DNA from: Hsuehochloa calcarea
Lineage: Eukaryota; Streptophyta; Magnoliopsida; Poales; Poaceae
NCBI GenBank assembly: GCA_036346395.1
Contig: CM070599.1
Location: forward strand, 33,285,232 to 33,349,231
Reading direction: 5' to 3'
DNA length: 64,000 nucleotides
The notes under the pieces are model-generated. The model made no database searches and had not been told where the DNA came from. It worked only from the letters and a program-made list of their open reading frames with translations. Of this stretch, positions 1 to 10,676 are shown piece after piece (position 1 is the stretch's first letter; every line of letters starts with the position of its first letter). A program made the translations under genes and the position numbers.

Positions 1-3000
1 GGGCTGGATGAGCCCAACACATTTCCATTCCACCCACAAAGATTTTTGAAATAGAACTAACTCAGGTTAAGTTCTCATGTCTGCCTTTGACCGGAAGGCG
101 CTACTGCTTAAACAGCTTTAGACTCTGCAGAGGTTGTACACTGTACCCACAAGAGATAATCATACTCGTTTCTCCACATGATTCCTGAGTCATGTAGTTG
201 AGCGATCGTCACAGTAACGTTTCAAACAATCATGCCCCTTCCGTCATCTCACCCCTATGGCCAATTCCATAAGTTGTGCGGGATGTTTACCCCAACGACT
301 AGCAAAGCGGCCCCATTTCAGAGAATAGCGTGGCGGGCAACTTCACCGTGTTCGGTGTCCCATTCAAGCCAGCATACGTCCTGCCGCTTGCACACTTCTA
401 ACACCGGTTGTGGGATGACATTCATGGTTCAATAGTTTTACTAGGCCAAGTTGCACTTTGCAGACTTGCGGTTGTACTTGTTTTACACAGGAGGTCATGA
501 CAAGATTAAGTCCTTAATTCATCTGGACGGTTCATACCACATACCAACCATTCTCGTGCTACGTCCGCACCAACCATTCTTTCCGTCCGTCCAGATGTGG
601 TACTAGCAAGTTGTTTAAGGTTTTGGGAAGGAAAACCAATTAACGCAACACATCAGTCATCTACATCCAATGACTGCCCAAAACCATTTTTCATGTTTAA
701 AGGATGATGATCGGGACATTTATTGTCCCGGTACTTAAGCAAGACTAGCATGTCGCTTAAGTACAACCTAGGCTAGTATTTACCATATATTTACTAGGGT
801 GACAAGAAGTACTGGATTCAATTTATCAAGGATGGCTTAATAAGTAATTAATCAGCAAATGGGTATTTAACTACCTTAAGCTTTAACATACATTTGATTA
901 CAAAAGTAAAGCATGCAACTTTGATATTTTAAGTAAACATAGTTTGCATAAAATGTAGGCTCAGAATGATCAAAGTATTGACTCGCCTGGGTCAGATTAT
1001 CGCGGCCTTGATCTTACTCAGGGCCTTCTCTGCCAGGGGTTTTGGAATTCCAGATCTTCGTCTTTATCCGAATCTTGATCCTGCTTGAGTCGCTGCTTCT
1101 TCTGGACTCCGACTCCTAATTACGCAATACAAGCAAGACAACAGATAAATCCAAAGAACTTCCAAAAGACCAAATATAAACAAAGCACCTTAAATAAGTT
1201 TTGCGATGAACGAGCTGAAGAGACAAGACTCGGCGAGGCGGGAATGTTTGACGAGGTCAAACGATTAGCTGAGTACACGAGACAAAGGCGGAGGCACTCT
1301 GTCGAGGGAAACAAGGGGGAAACAAAGTCGAATGAACTATCGCAGGGATACTTCACTTCGGATACCGCTGAACGGGCAAGATTAGGGTACACGATAAATT
1401 GGACGGGCTTCAAAACGACGGTAACACATTTTAATGAAGACGACTTTTGAACGGGAATAAAAAGGGAATAAACAATATTTAGACCGACGAATACTGGAAA
1501 GGATTATAAGATTAATATACCGGTTTTCAAAGTAAGCTGTCGAGATTAACAGGTTAATCTCGAATAGCCTTCCTTTTTTTTGAGAAAATGCCAGTTTATT
1601 TTAAAGCATTTTACACCACGCGGAAAATTTGAATAAATATGTTTTAACAAAAATAGACACGATTGCGGAGACGATTACGAATGTCATTTGCATAACTTCG
1701 ATTTCCGAGATTTTGCAAATTACGCTCTTAATCGATAGCTCTCGACTAAAGTCGAAATGGATAATGCTACTACTACTTGTCGATCGACGAGTTAACCACT
1801 AACAACGGTTAATCGATTCAACGCAAGTCGTAGTACAATCACGGAGAATAAATATTTTGGAAACATTTTTGCTAAAATGAAAACTACTAGTCGACCGAGT
1901 AATGCAAAACAATATAGACACAATCGTCATACAAACACAAACGCTATACAACATCTTTCAATACACAAAACAATCTTCCCAAAAACTAAACTATCACTTC
2001 ACGACTACCCTGCACACATACACAAAATATTCATACACAATATACATTGCATACAATCCAAAAGCAAAAACACAACAACACAAGCTGCTGCTGCTCTACT
2101 GCTGCTCCACTGCTGAAGAGAGAGAGAGAGAGAGAGAGAGAGAGCAGAGGGAGACAGAGAGAGAGCAGAGAGCAGAGAGATGGCCGGGTGCTGCAGGCCG
2201 GTTGGACCGGAGGGGGAGGGGCGGTCGGACCGGGGGGAGAAGAGGAAGGGAGAAGGAGCAGGGGCGGCGGCTGATCACGCCGGCAGTGGGAAGCTCGGAG
2301 GAACGGCGGGGAGGCGACGGCATCGTCGAGACGGCACCGAATGGGAGACGGCGGTGACCGGAGCGCACGGGAGAAGGGGATGAACGGCGGCAACGGCGAC
2401 CGGAGGGAGGGGAAGAGAGGGGGAGGTGCGCACGGGGGAGGCTCACCGAGAGGTCGCCGAGGCGGGAAGCGGTGGAGGCGGCGGGCGCCGGGGCGAGGCG
2501 ACGCGGAGGAGGAGCCGAGGCGACAGCCGCAGCGGCGGGGGGCGCAAGGGCCGACGGCGGAGGAAGGGGCTTTGGGCGAGGCCGGAGCGGAGGGAGGAGG
2601 CGGCGGCGACACCAAGAAGGGGGCGAAGAGGGAAGAAGAAAGGGGCTCGGCCCTTTATGGCCGGGAGAGAGGGGGCAAAGCCGCGGAGGAGGCGGAGGAG
2701 AAAGCCGTGCGGCGTGGGGATAAGACCGGGCGACGTGGGGCGGCGGTGTCGGCGGACGGCGCGGAGAAGCAAAGCCAGCATGCGTGGGCGGAGCACCCGG
2801 CGCGGGGGGAGAGAGGGGGCCGGGTGGAGGAGGACGCGGTCGCGGCAGCAATGACCAGGCAGCGCGCAGCGGCAGCGGGAGGGGGGGGCCCGGCGAGAGA
2901 GGCGAGAGAGGGAGAGGGGAGAAGAGAGGCGGGTGGCGGCGCGTGCGGGAGAGAGAGGCCGAGCGAGAGAGAAGAAAGAGGGAGAGAGGCCGGGGCGTCG

Positions 3001-3221
3001 TGGGCACGGGCCGGCTGGGGGAGAAGAAACGGCCGGTTGGGCTGGGCCGGGAGAAATGGATGGGCCGGGAAAACCGGCCCAAAAGAAAAAGAAAGAAAAA
3101 TAAAATAAAAAAATGGGTTTTGAATTTAAAAATCAAAGTTTTGATTTTTGAAGCTTTTGGATTTATTTTTGAAATCCAAATTTTGATTTTGAAATCTAAA
3201 TAGCAAAAACAGGATGTTACA
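1..3221 (-). mobile_element. Large LTR (Ty3/gypsy, Tekay-like), partial, minus strand
   Basis: The right edge reads ...GGATGTTACA, the reverse complement of the TGTAACATCC start seen in the other large LTRs of this window. The minus-strand order matches theirs: an AT-rich first ~150 bp, a GC-rich leader (about 2160-3080), a GA/CT microsatellite, an AT-rich part, and a conserved block around CTCTGCAGAG at 121-156. The left end is outside the window, so a solo LTR cannot be told from part of a full element. The 5 bp after it (3222-3226, atcca) would be the target duplication. No gag or pol coding is visible. Long open frames in the GC-rich part are compositional. Confidence 0.75.
2117..2144. 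repeat. (AG)14 microsatellite in LTR leader
   Basis: A perfect AG run (CT on the LTR sense strand) at the upstream side of the GC-rich leader. CT runs sit at the equivalent place in both LTRs of the Tekay element (about 45897-45923 and 53055-53084). Confidence 0.9.
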
Positions 3222-3651
3222 ATCCAGTAGCAAGTTATGAGTGGTCCTCAATAAGTTTGACAATATATAGAGCCAGGTGTATGCATGATCTAACGTTGAA
3301 GAACTGATTAAGTTTTTATTTATTCCGAAAATATTCTAATTTATGGTACCTAGTTATGATTTTAAACTGGACAGGCTGATCTTGATTGTGCAATCTCTTA
3401 AGCTAAGAATTGAAATCAATCTGCATCCATTTGGACCATGCTCAATTCAAATCATAGTGATACCATGCATTGTCGTGGCTGCATACCAAATTTTAGTTTT
3501 ATTTCACTGCATAAAATACAGGAAATTTACTTGCATGTCAACTTTCAGTGAATTAGTGCTCATTTTTTTCTTCACTGTGATACAAATGCTCGTTTTCCCT
3601 TGCTTTGTACGTGTATGAATTCTAGACAATTCGATAAACTTGAGCGTACAG
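3222..3651 (+). other. 3' part of intron 1 of the DUF642 gene
   Basis: AT-rich non-coding sequence ending in a T-rich tract and an AG at 3650-3651, directly before the first recognisable DUF642 codons. The phase fits the split glycine codon that would join a signal-peptide exon to the GLLPNGNFE segment. The signal-peptide exon is not visible and is probably left of the window, beyond the LTR at 1-3221. This makes the LTR an intron insertion, which is inferred. Confidence 0.55.
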
Positions 3652-3868
3652 GCCTATTACCAAATGGCAACTTCGAGGACGGGCTGGACAAGTCCCAGCT
3701 GAACGGCACGGTCGTGACGGGGCGCTACACCATACCCTACTGGGATATTTCGGGGTTCGTGGAGTACATCGAGTCCGGCGTAGCGAGGGGACATGATCCT
3801 AATAAAGGTCGGAGGGGCGCGGCGTCGGCGGTGCGGTGGGCAACGAGGCAACTATCCGTGAAGAACCA
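3652..3868 (+). pseudogene. DUF642 cell-wall protein gene, exon 2 first half, interrupted
   Basis: Encodes the start of the first DUF642 (galactose-binding-like) domain: GLLPNGNFEDG, then TVVTGRYTIPYW and SGFVEYIESG, then after frame changes GNEATIREEP. Plant DUF642 proteins of the BIIDXI type are secreted, bind cell-wall polysaccharide and interact with pectin methylesterases (family knowledge). The stretch at about 3783-3836 has at least two small indels relative to the expected reading frame, so GVARG, DMILI and GNEATI lie in different frames. At 3868 the exon is cut by a CACTA element. The same exon resumes at 9231 in the matching frame. Whether the indels are real or sequencing errors cannot be decided here. 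Confidence 0.85.
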
Positions 3869-4202
3869 CACTACGGGAAACACGTGATTTGCCGAGTGCA
3901 ACAATCTTTGCCGAGTGCCAAATTTCGGGCACTCGGCAAAGACCTGCTTTGTCGAGCGCCGCACTCGGCAAAATATGACATTCGGCAAAGAGGCCTTTGC
4001 CGAGTGCCTGGCACTCGGCAAATCCCTGCACTCAGCAAAGACCTTTTTTGCCAAGTGCCAGGCACTCGGCAAAGGTAGACACTCGGCAAAGATTGGTAGG
4101 GGCCTAACAGCATCCAGCGGCGTCCTCTTTGCCGAGTGCCCCCCGTTTGCCACTCGGCAAAGAATTTATTTTGCCGAGTGCCAAAACTTGGCACTCGGCA
4201 AA
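3869..4202. repeat. Left TIR and subterminal repeat array of CACTA C
   Basis: The terminal inverted repeat is followed by about a dozen copies and variants of TTTGCCGAGTGC and its complement. In En/Spm elements such subterminal repeats bind the TNPA-type protein (family knowledge). Confidence 0.9.
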
Positions 4203-4600
4203 CTAATTTTTTTTTTGGTTTTTTGCCACCAATTTTTTTTGAAGCTTTAGTACACTACCACAAACAACATGTTTAAATTTGGGACATTTTCATTGCCTTT
4301 TGGCATATTTCTATAGTTTATTTTGTTTTGTTGAATTTTTCCAGAAAATGTAAGTTTGAACTGCAGGTGCATTGAATAATGGATTACATTCGTTCAAAAA
4401 ATGTTATCCTTGTTTCTTAGTATAAATTTAGGCTAAATCCAGGAACTGTCTCAAAATTTCGATCAACGTGCTCACGGGGCAACGCCGCCAACTTGCGTGG
4501 GAGTGGTTTTTTAATTGTATAAAATGCGAACGAATTCCGAAAATCATGAAACTTGTCGAGTTGTCGCCGTATCGTATGCGTATGCCGTGGAAATAATTTG
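4203..4600 (+). other. 5' non-coding part of CACTA C
   Basis: AT-rich sequence between the left repeat array and the transposase region, without a convincing coding frame. It probably held the promoter and leader of the TNP2-like gene (inference from position). Confidence 0.4.
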
Positions 4601-4789
4601 AAAAAGTTTCGAGCACGCTGTCACGTACGATGCTCACAAACCAGGAGATCTCCTGTGGATACGTGTGATCACATGTGGAGATTTGAGAAGACTATCAGGG
4701 CACACCATCTTTGAGAAGACTATCAGGGAAAAAGTTTCGAGCACGCTGTCACGTACGATGCTCACAAACCAGGAGATCTCCTGTGGATA
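4601..4789. repeat. 61-bp perfect direct repeat (4601-4661 and 4729-4789)
   Basis: The segment starting AAAAAGTTTCGAGCACG and ending CTCCTGTGGATA occurs twice, 67 bp apart. The spacer contains short pieces (GAGAAGACTATCAGGG, CACACCATCTTTGAG) that recur further right in the element, so this is part of a larger scrambled block. Confidence 0.95.
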
Positions 4790-4994
4790 GTGACAAGGGC
4801 GTATGTAACAAGCTCATTGAGAACTTACTGCACATAAGGCTTCACTTCGTCAAGGTTCAACAACACATACAGCATGATAGTGCGCCACTCATCATGCCGC
4901 AAGGTCTTGGTGCCCGATGTGCTTGCCTTTCCGAGTTGCCCTTTGAAAAGGCTGAGGTTCGATGAACTCTCGTCCGCGTTGTAACGAGGGGGAC

Positions 4995-5417
4995 AGCCCT
5001 TGTTTTTTCAGGGAATTTCTGAATAAATTGGACGGTACCTTCGTATCGAACCAGGATATGAAATCGGGCACACCATCTTTGAGAAGACTATCTTCTTCTT
5101 GAGGGGAAGGAGCCCTATTCCCTCTCCTGTATTTATTCAGAAATTCCCTGAAAAAACAAGGGCTGTCACGTACCTAGCTTCTCTGAAAAGATGGTGTGCC
5201 CGATTCTGAATACGTGTGATCACATGTGGAGATTTGAGAAATTCCCTGAAAAAACAAGGGCTGTGATCACAATCAAATTCCCTGAAAAAACCAGGGAATT
5301 TCTGAATAAATACAGGAGAGGGAATAGGGCTCCTTCCCCTCAAGAAGAAGATAGTCTTCTCAAAGATGGTGTGCCCGATTTCATATACTGGTTCGATACG
5401 AAGGTACCGTCCAATTT
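4995..5417. repeat. Inverted-repeat cluster with a 126-bp hairpin inside CACTA C
   Basis: 5025-5150 and 5292-5417 are inverted copies of about 126 bp, nearly identical, around a 141-bp spacer. A second inverted pair of about 33 bp (4995-5027 and 5132-5164) is nested with it, and a 30-bp direct repeat links 4660-4689 to 5211-5240. The right arm carries transposase codons (a PDF-WFDTKVP-like segment); the left arm is the same sequence reversed. Confidence 0.92.
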
Positions 5418-6272
5418 ACCTCGTTCAATCTTTGACATCCCACTTTGCTCCTACGAGCGAGTAATGTAACGATCTATCCGGCCTCACCTTGCAGGCCCGC
5501 AAGGATGCGGACATGGATGCTGAGTTGAAAGGGCTCGCCAAAGGCTTCGCCTACAAGGTCAAGTCATTCACCGTTTATGATGTGAATGGCTATCGCTTTC
5601 ACACAAGAAACTACAAGCGAGTCGGCCCAATCGGAAAACCACGAATACCGGAGTTAGACGCCCAAGACCGATGAGCGCGACTACTACGGATAGTAGAAGA
5701 AATATACGAGCTCAATTTTGAGTGTCGCAAAGCTCCTAATCCATCAGATTCAAATGCCATTGGTTCGATCCTAATGTCACGAGAACAGCCCTCGAGATTG
5801 GACAAGTCGAAATTGACAGATTCGTCTATCAAGGAGAGGATGTCTATATTGTGGCTCAACAGCCACGCAAGTTTATTATCTCCCAGGCGTGCCAAAAGAC
5901 CCCAATCTTATCGGTTGGTACCTTGTGCGCTTGGTATCGCAAGACAGTAAACCGCCTGTCCCAAACGATGAGGATTACAACTTTGACCCAAACACACGGA
6001 GTTCTATCAACCGTAGGGGCTAGAAGGGAGGTTTGACATAGACATGTTTTACCGATGGGCATGGAAGTAGACAATGACATTGATCAGACGGTGGAGATGG
6101 GGACGACGGAGAAGAGGTGCAAAATGCTAAGGACTTACAAATGCTTGAGCGATTACAGTTAGGCGATGACAATGATGACAACGATGGAGATGAGCCCGAT
6201 TTACTCGACAATATTGATAGTGATGACGACACATATGATCCAGCCGCTGCCGATCGTGAAGAATATTTCTAA
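5275..6272 (+). pseudogene. TNP2-like CACTA transposase, C-terminal part, frame-broken
   Basis: Recognisable TNP2-family segments in order: EYRRGNRAPSPQEED-like, LLKDGVPDF-WFDTKVP, ELKGLAKGFAYKV, YDVNGYRFHT, a YYG-VEEIYEL-like segment, VYIVAQQP and PNDEDYNFDPNT. An acidic tail follows (DDNDDNDGDEPDLLDN...), ending at TAA 6270-6272. Frames change several times. TNP2-type proteins are the DDE transposases of CACTA elements and cut the element ends in the nucleus (family knowledge). The N-terminal two thirds, including the catalytic core, are missing and replaced by the rearranged block upstream. Confidence 0.8.
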
Positions 6273-6398
6273 TTCATGTAATACTATATTATTATTATTA
6301 TTGCAATTATGTTTCGTTCATTTTGCATCTCTTTATAAGTACTTGTAATTTAACTGTGCTAATTGGTTTACTCTTTGAAATTGCAGGCACTCGACAAA

Positions 6399-8545
6399 AT
6401 GCCGGGCGGAAGGCAGGCCCGTCGGGGGGTCAACTCCCTCTACATGAGGGAGCGCTCACCACCCCACGCTGAGGACGACCCCTTGCCGGAGCCACCGACG
6501 AGGAGGACGAGGAGCGCCGCCTCGCGCCGTCCGAGGACGAGGGTGCAATGGCCGCCACCCCGTCGGTGGGCGAGGACGACCAGCGGTGGGCCGCACATAG
6601 GAGGGGTGGCACTTCCTCGACTCGTCGGACCACGGGAGGCGGCGATATCGGCAGCAGGGGTTCCACTTGCACCGCCTCGGCTCTACTCGTCGGGAGTCTA
6701 CTTGCGCGGGCCTCGCAGCCTCCCGGTGCGGCCGATCCCACTTCACCGACGCCCGTGATTCACCCAATGGCGACAAGTAAGTATTATTTCACTACTATTT
6801 CATATGACATGTTGAAAATCGAATCGAGACTAACAATTCTTCTTAATGACTCTTGCAAAGAATCGGGAAGTTGTGTCCGAACGGGCGGCACATCAATGTC
6901 ACCCGGGCCTTCGATTCAAGAAGACTACCCCGCATGTTCACCCACGCCTCGGTGACTTCGCCGCCTCGGACGTGGGACCACTTCTACGCCGCCGAGGCGG
7001 CGAAGTTCGCACCGCTGCGGCGCGGATCAAGGCCGAAGTTCGGTGAGTCTTCATCGCACTAAATTGGTCAATACTACGCATTCATTGGTCGTTCTTGAAA
7101 TAATGAAACGATACATGATGTCTGTATGCATGACTTCTTCAGATGCGACGAAGGGTTCGAGGACCGGGCGGCGCGAGTGCAGGACAAGGTCTGTAGGTCC
7201 CGACTCTCGGACTGTACCACGAGACACGGCTCCAGTGCATCATCAACTACAGCCACCGACGCCCTTGGTCGTGGTGAGGAAGGCCGATGCCGAACGGGAC
7301 GCCACCAAGGAGCAGTACCTCTCGGTAAGTACGAAACATTAATACTAACTCCTTCCATGAAGAATAGGTAGGCTTTATTTCATCTTCTGACATATCAATA
7401 ACTTGATGGCATGCAAGAATGTCCCGATTGGCGCGCAGACACCGCCTCGCTGGAGGCCATTGTGGGATGTGGCTCTCTGAGGAGTGGGCGAGAAGCACAA
7501 CATCCGTCGGATCGCCGCCGCAGATGGGTGGGGCGCCACACCACCAAGGCAACCGAGCCTCACTGCAGACGCCTGCACATGTGTAATCTTCTTTGTGTTT
7601 TCATATTTATTTATTTATTCTAACGCCAATTCTCATTACTTGTAATCATCTTTGTGTTTTCCTCGCAGTCCCAGGCGCACCAAGGCCAGGAATGCAACGA
7701 GTTCATGGCGTACGCCCTGGCACACAAGGGCAAGGCGACGGCCCCGGAAGTCACCTACAACCCGGCGGACGGGCCCGAGGCGTACACCAACGCGAGCGTC
7801 CACAGCAAGCTTAGCGAGTACACCTCGGCGGCCCGCGAGCGCCATGGGGAGGACTTCGATCCGCCACCCACCTCGGACACGCACCTCCGATGAGGCCGGG
7901 AGGAGGGAAGCAAGACGGCCGTCAGATGGATGGCGACAAGACATCGACTCGCCTGCTCCCATCCTCGCCGAGATTCGAGCAAGGAGCACGAGCTCCTCCC
8001 TCCCCATACGCTCTCGGCAGCAGAGCTCACAGCAGCAGATGGCGGAACTCCAGGTTAGTACTGTTTTATTCGTCGTTCATTGCTTTTACACATCTACCTT
8101 GCCTTTGCATTGTTTAAACATTGCGGGTGGAATGTTGCAGGCCGACTTGCGGAGGTTGGAGGCCCAAAGAAGGCCCAAAGTGAGGCCCAGCACTGGAGAT
8201 GGAGGTCAGACAAACCAGAGGGCGGCCGAGTCGCAGAGGTCGCAGGACATGTTCACTTCATGGCGAGCCTTCAGCCTTGCAGTGTGGTCGTGCCCGATCA
8301 TTGCCGCTCTAATTGTGGCTCCTCCTCCTCCTGTAGGGACTCCGGTGAGTATATATGGATGTTTATTCCTTTAGCTTGTGCGGCCCTCCTGTAGATACCC
8401 ATGAATTCGCTTCTCCTTTGTGCAGCCACAGTCGGCGGGTTCGAACCCGACTCCTCAAGGTGGCCCTTCTCCACAGTAGGGTGGCCAATGGCCCTCCTCA
8501 AGGTGGCGATTCACACTCGGGTGGGGAGGTGGCGAGAGGTACCGC
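6399..8545 (+). pseudogene. Ptta/TNP1-like second gene of CACTA C, multi-exon, frame-broken
   Basis: Begins MPGGRQARRG after a splice-acceptor-like TTGCAG. Later segments match the plant transposase (Ptta/En/Spm) type: IGKLCPNGRHINVTRAF near 6860, a DHFY segment, EKHNIRR near 7480, then ECNEFMAYALAHKGKATAP near 7690, YTNASVHSKLSEYTSAAR near 7780, and a C-terminal RSRQQSSQQQMAELQ coiled-coil-like tail. AT-rich stretches at about 6775-6845, 7045-7140, 7325-7410, 7580-7665 and 8055-8140 look like introns. Proteins of this class (TnpA/TNP1) bind subterminal repeats (family knowledge). Shifts between the three frames mean no full protein is encoded as read. Confidence 0.7.
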
Positions 8546-8619
8546 TTATTTGTTTCTTTTCATGTTGCATGGACTTGTGTTAGACTTAGCCTTATGTTGG
8601 ACTACTACTAGAGACATAT

Positions 8620-8775
8620 ATATATTGTGATGGATATTGTCATGGATGATGCGAATGTATGTGATGGATTATGGACAATGGATTTGTATGTGATGTATTA
8701 TGGATGATGGATGTGTATGTGATGGGTTATGGATGTGTATGTGATGGAATATGGATGTGTATGTGATATATCATG
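8620..8775 (+). repeat. Minisatellite based on GTATGTGATGGATTATGGAT
   Basis: About five degenerate units of 22-29 bp, each holding GTATGTGATG and TTATGGATG, lie between the end of the second CACTA gene and the right repeat array. Confidence 0.8.
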
Positions 8776-8849
8776 TGCTGTGTGTTGATATATATGTGAT
8801 TTCTTTGTTTGTGCTGATGGAAAGCAAAAAACCAAAAAAAATAGCATTT

Positions 8850-9230
8850 TTCCCCTCTTTGCCGAGTGCCGTGACCATGACACTCGGCAAAGCTGGGAAG
8901 CAGAAACTCAATTTCCCAGCTTTGCCCATGGCCCATGGCACTCGGCAAAAAAAAAAAATTTAAAAAGAAAAAATTTCTTTGCCGAGTGCAAGAGTATGGC
9001 ACTTGCCGCTGAGGTGGCACTCGGCAAAGAGGCCGTCAGAGTTGACGTCAGATTTTTTTTTACCGAGTGCTGACGTGACACTCGGCAAAGGCTTTACCGA
9101 GTGCCTGATATGTAGCACTCGGCAAAGAAACCTTTGCCGACGGGTTCTTTGCCGACTGCTCTTTGCCGAGTGCAATAGGGGCTTTGCCGAGTGCCCTAAG
9201 CACTCGGCAAAGAGCCCGTCTGCAGTAGTG
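8850..9230. repeat. Right subterminal repeat array and TIR of CACTA C
   Basis: At least ten TTTGCCGAGTGC / GCACTCGGCAAA copies in both orientations, ending in GTCTGCAGTAGTG. Confidence 0.9.
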
Positions 9231-10110
9231 ATCAGCGTGACCCGGCCCACGTGCTACTCCATCACACACAGCACCGCGCGGTCATGCGCCCAGGCTCATG
9301 AGAAGCTGAACGTGTCGGTCACGCCCGAGTCCGGCGTGATCCCCATCCAGACCGTGTACAGCAGCAGCGGCTGGAACTCCTACTCCTGGGCCTTCAATGC
9401 CAAGCACACCGTCGTGTGGCTCGCCATCCACAACCGCGGCGTCGAGGACGACCCGGCGTGCGGCCCCCTCATCGACTCCATTGCCATCAAGACCCTCTAC
9501 CCTCCCCAGCACACCAGGGGTACATAAGATAATTTCTAGCACGTCGAAAATCCAAGTTGTTCCAGGAAACATGCTGAAGAATGGGGACTTCGAGGAGGGG
9601 CCGTACATCTTCCCGGACACGCCGTGGGGTGTGCTGGTGCCACCGATCTTCGAGGACGAGCACTCGCCGCTTCCGGGGTGGACGATCATGTCGGACACGA
9701 AGGTCGTCAAGTACGTGGACGCGGCGCACCACGCGGTGCCGCAGGGCGCACGAGCCGTAGAGCTGGTGGCCGGCAGGGAGTGCTCGCTGGTGCAGGAGGT
9801 GGGCACCGTGCCCGGGTGGTACTACAGGCTATCGTTCTTCGTCGGGGACGCGGCCAACGGGTGCAACGCGTCCCTGGCCGTGAACGCGTACGCGGCGCGG
9901 GCGACACTGAAGGTGCCGTACGAGTCCCACGGCACGGGCGGGCACAGGCGCGCCGAGCTCGAGTTCGCGGCGGTCGCGAACCGGACGCGCGTGGTGTTCC
10001 GCAGCTCGAACCACCACATGAAGTCCGACGCGACGCTCTGCGGGCCCGTCATCGATGACGTCTCGCTCGTCGTCGTGCGCAAGCACGCTGCCCGCCGGCT
10101 GCATTTGTAG
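9231..10110 (+). pseudogene. DUF642 cell-wall protein gene, second half (exons 2b and 3)
   Basis: Exon 2b (9231-9519) continues the first DUF642 domain: SVTRPTCYSI, RSCAQAHEKLNVSVTPESG, IQTVYSSSGWNSYSWAF and EDDPACGPLIDSIAI. A short intron, 9520-9565, has GT/AG ends and restores frame. Exon 3 (9566-10110) holds the second domain: MLKNGDFEEGPYIFPDT, WGVLVPP, HSPLPGWTI, VPQGARAVELVAGRE, DAANGCNAS, LKVPYESHG and CGPVIDDVSLV, ending at TAG 10108-10110. This half has no frame break. DUF642 proteins are secreted, plant-specific cell-wall proteins linked to pectin modification. With the CACTA element in exon 2 the locus is treated as a pseudogene, though the damage outside the insertion is slight. 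Confidence 0.92.
9520..9565 (+). other. 46-nt GT-AG intron of the DUF642 gene
   Basis: Starts GTACATAAG and ends GTTGTTCCAG. Removal joins ...HTRG to NMLKNGDFEEG exactly at the usual boundary between the two DUF642 domains. Retention gives an immediate stop. It is shorter than ordinary plant introns. Confidence 0.75.
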
Positions 10111-10443
10111 CGCACGTGTTACAGCGGTTTACATGACGTGTGTGTGGCCTTTGGCATGCCTGGTATCTGTGATTGTATCTGCTGTAGTGGCGGGATCGTT
10201 TACCTGTACTTAGGGGTAGAGCTAACTGCGGTTCAAATTTTTAGTTGAATTCGTATTTTTTTTTACAATTTTTTAAACGATGTTTTTCAGAATTTTAATT
10301 GTAGACCTCGAGGCATTACCCCTGTTGACAGAGGTCTAGCTCGCCCCTACCCTGTACTACTATCTTTGTTAAGATGTTGACCTCGAGATGAGGACGAAAT
10401 TGCTGCTGTTGCACTACTTTTAACTCGGTTTTCGTATAAAGGA
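10111..10443. other. 3' flank of the DUF642 gene
   Basis: Probably includes the 3' UTR. A weak inverted pair (TAGGGGTAGAGCTA near 10210; TAGCTCGCCCCTA near 10340) might mark a small MITE. No coding is seen. Confidence 0.4.
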
Positions 10444-10676
10444 TGTTGAAAAATAGGGGCAAATGGGGACACTAATTTTTACGTAAAAAATTTCTGCGAG
10501 AAAAAATCACGAACGCTAATCGGCGATGATCAATCACTGTACGAGAAGTGTTTACAAATCGCAGTGGATTGCAATGAGATAATTCAAACTTAGAGTCCAA
10601 GTAGAAAATTTACCTGCTAATATGGAAACTAATCCGGACTCATGCATATTAGACAATTCGGATCATAATATCAACA
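10444..10676 (-). mobile_element. Copia 3' LTR, 233 bp, minus strand
   Basis: Ends are TGTTGA...TCAACA (6-bp perfect inverted ends). On the minus strand it is preceded by a purine-rich AAGGTGGAGAT tract (10677 onward), the expected polypurine tract. Copia RNase H coding follows further right. No matching 5' LTR was found nearby. Confidence 0.75.

Larger units (their letters stand above)
3869..9230 (+). mobile_element. CACTA (En/Spm) transposon C, 5.36 kb, in a DUF642 exon
   Basis: The left end reads CACTACGGGAAACACG and the right end, reverse-complemented, reads CACTACTGCAGACGGG. Both are followed by multiple TTTGCCGAGTGC / GCACTCGGCAAA subterminal repeats on alternating strands, a hallmark of one grass CACTA family. 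The coding strand is plus, in the order TNP2-like transposase remnant then Ptta/TNP1-like gene. No 3-bp target duplication is visible (cca on the left, atc on the right). Both genes are frame-broken and the TNP2 N-terminal part is replaced by rearranged sequence, so the copy looks non-autonomous. Confidence 0.93.

Noticed and set aside
232..435. Plus-strand 67-codon frame with a conserved look
   Set aside because: Antisense to the LTR; its recurrence comes from repeated LTR sequence.
2096..3136. Long minus-strand open frame (346 codons) rich in Pro, Ser and Arg
   Set aside because: Lies in the GC-rich leader of an LTR; composition alone keeps the frame open, and equivalent parts of other LTRs do not conserve a protein.
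9624..10058. Plus-strand open frame of 144 codons, Arg/Gly-rich
   Set aside because: Shadow of DUF642 exon 3 in another frame.
10208..10355. Possible small MITE after the DUF642 gene
   Set aside because: Inverted ends are short and imperfect and no target duplication is visible; mentioned only in the flank entry.
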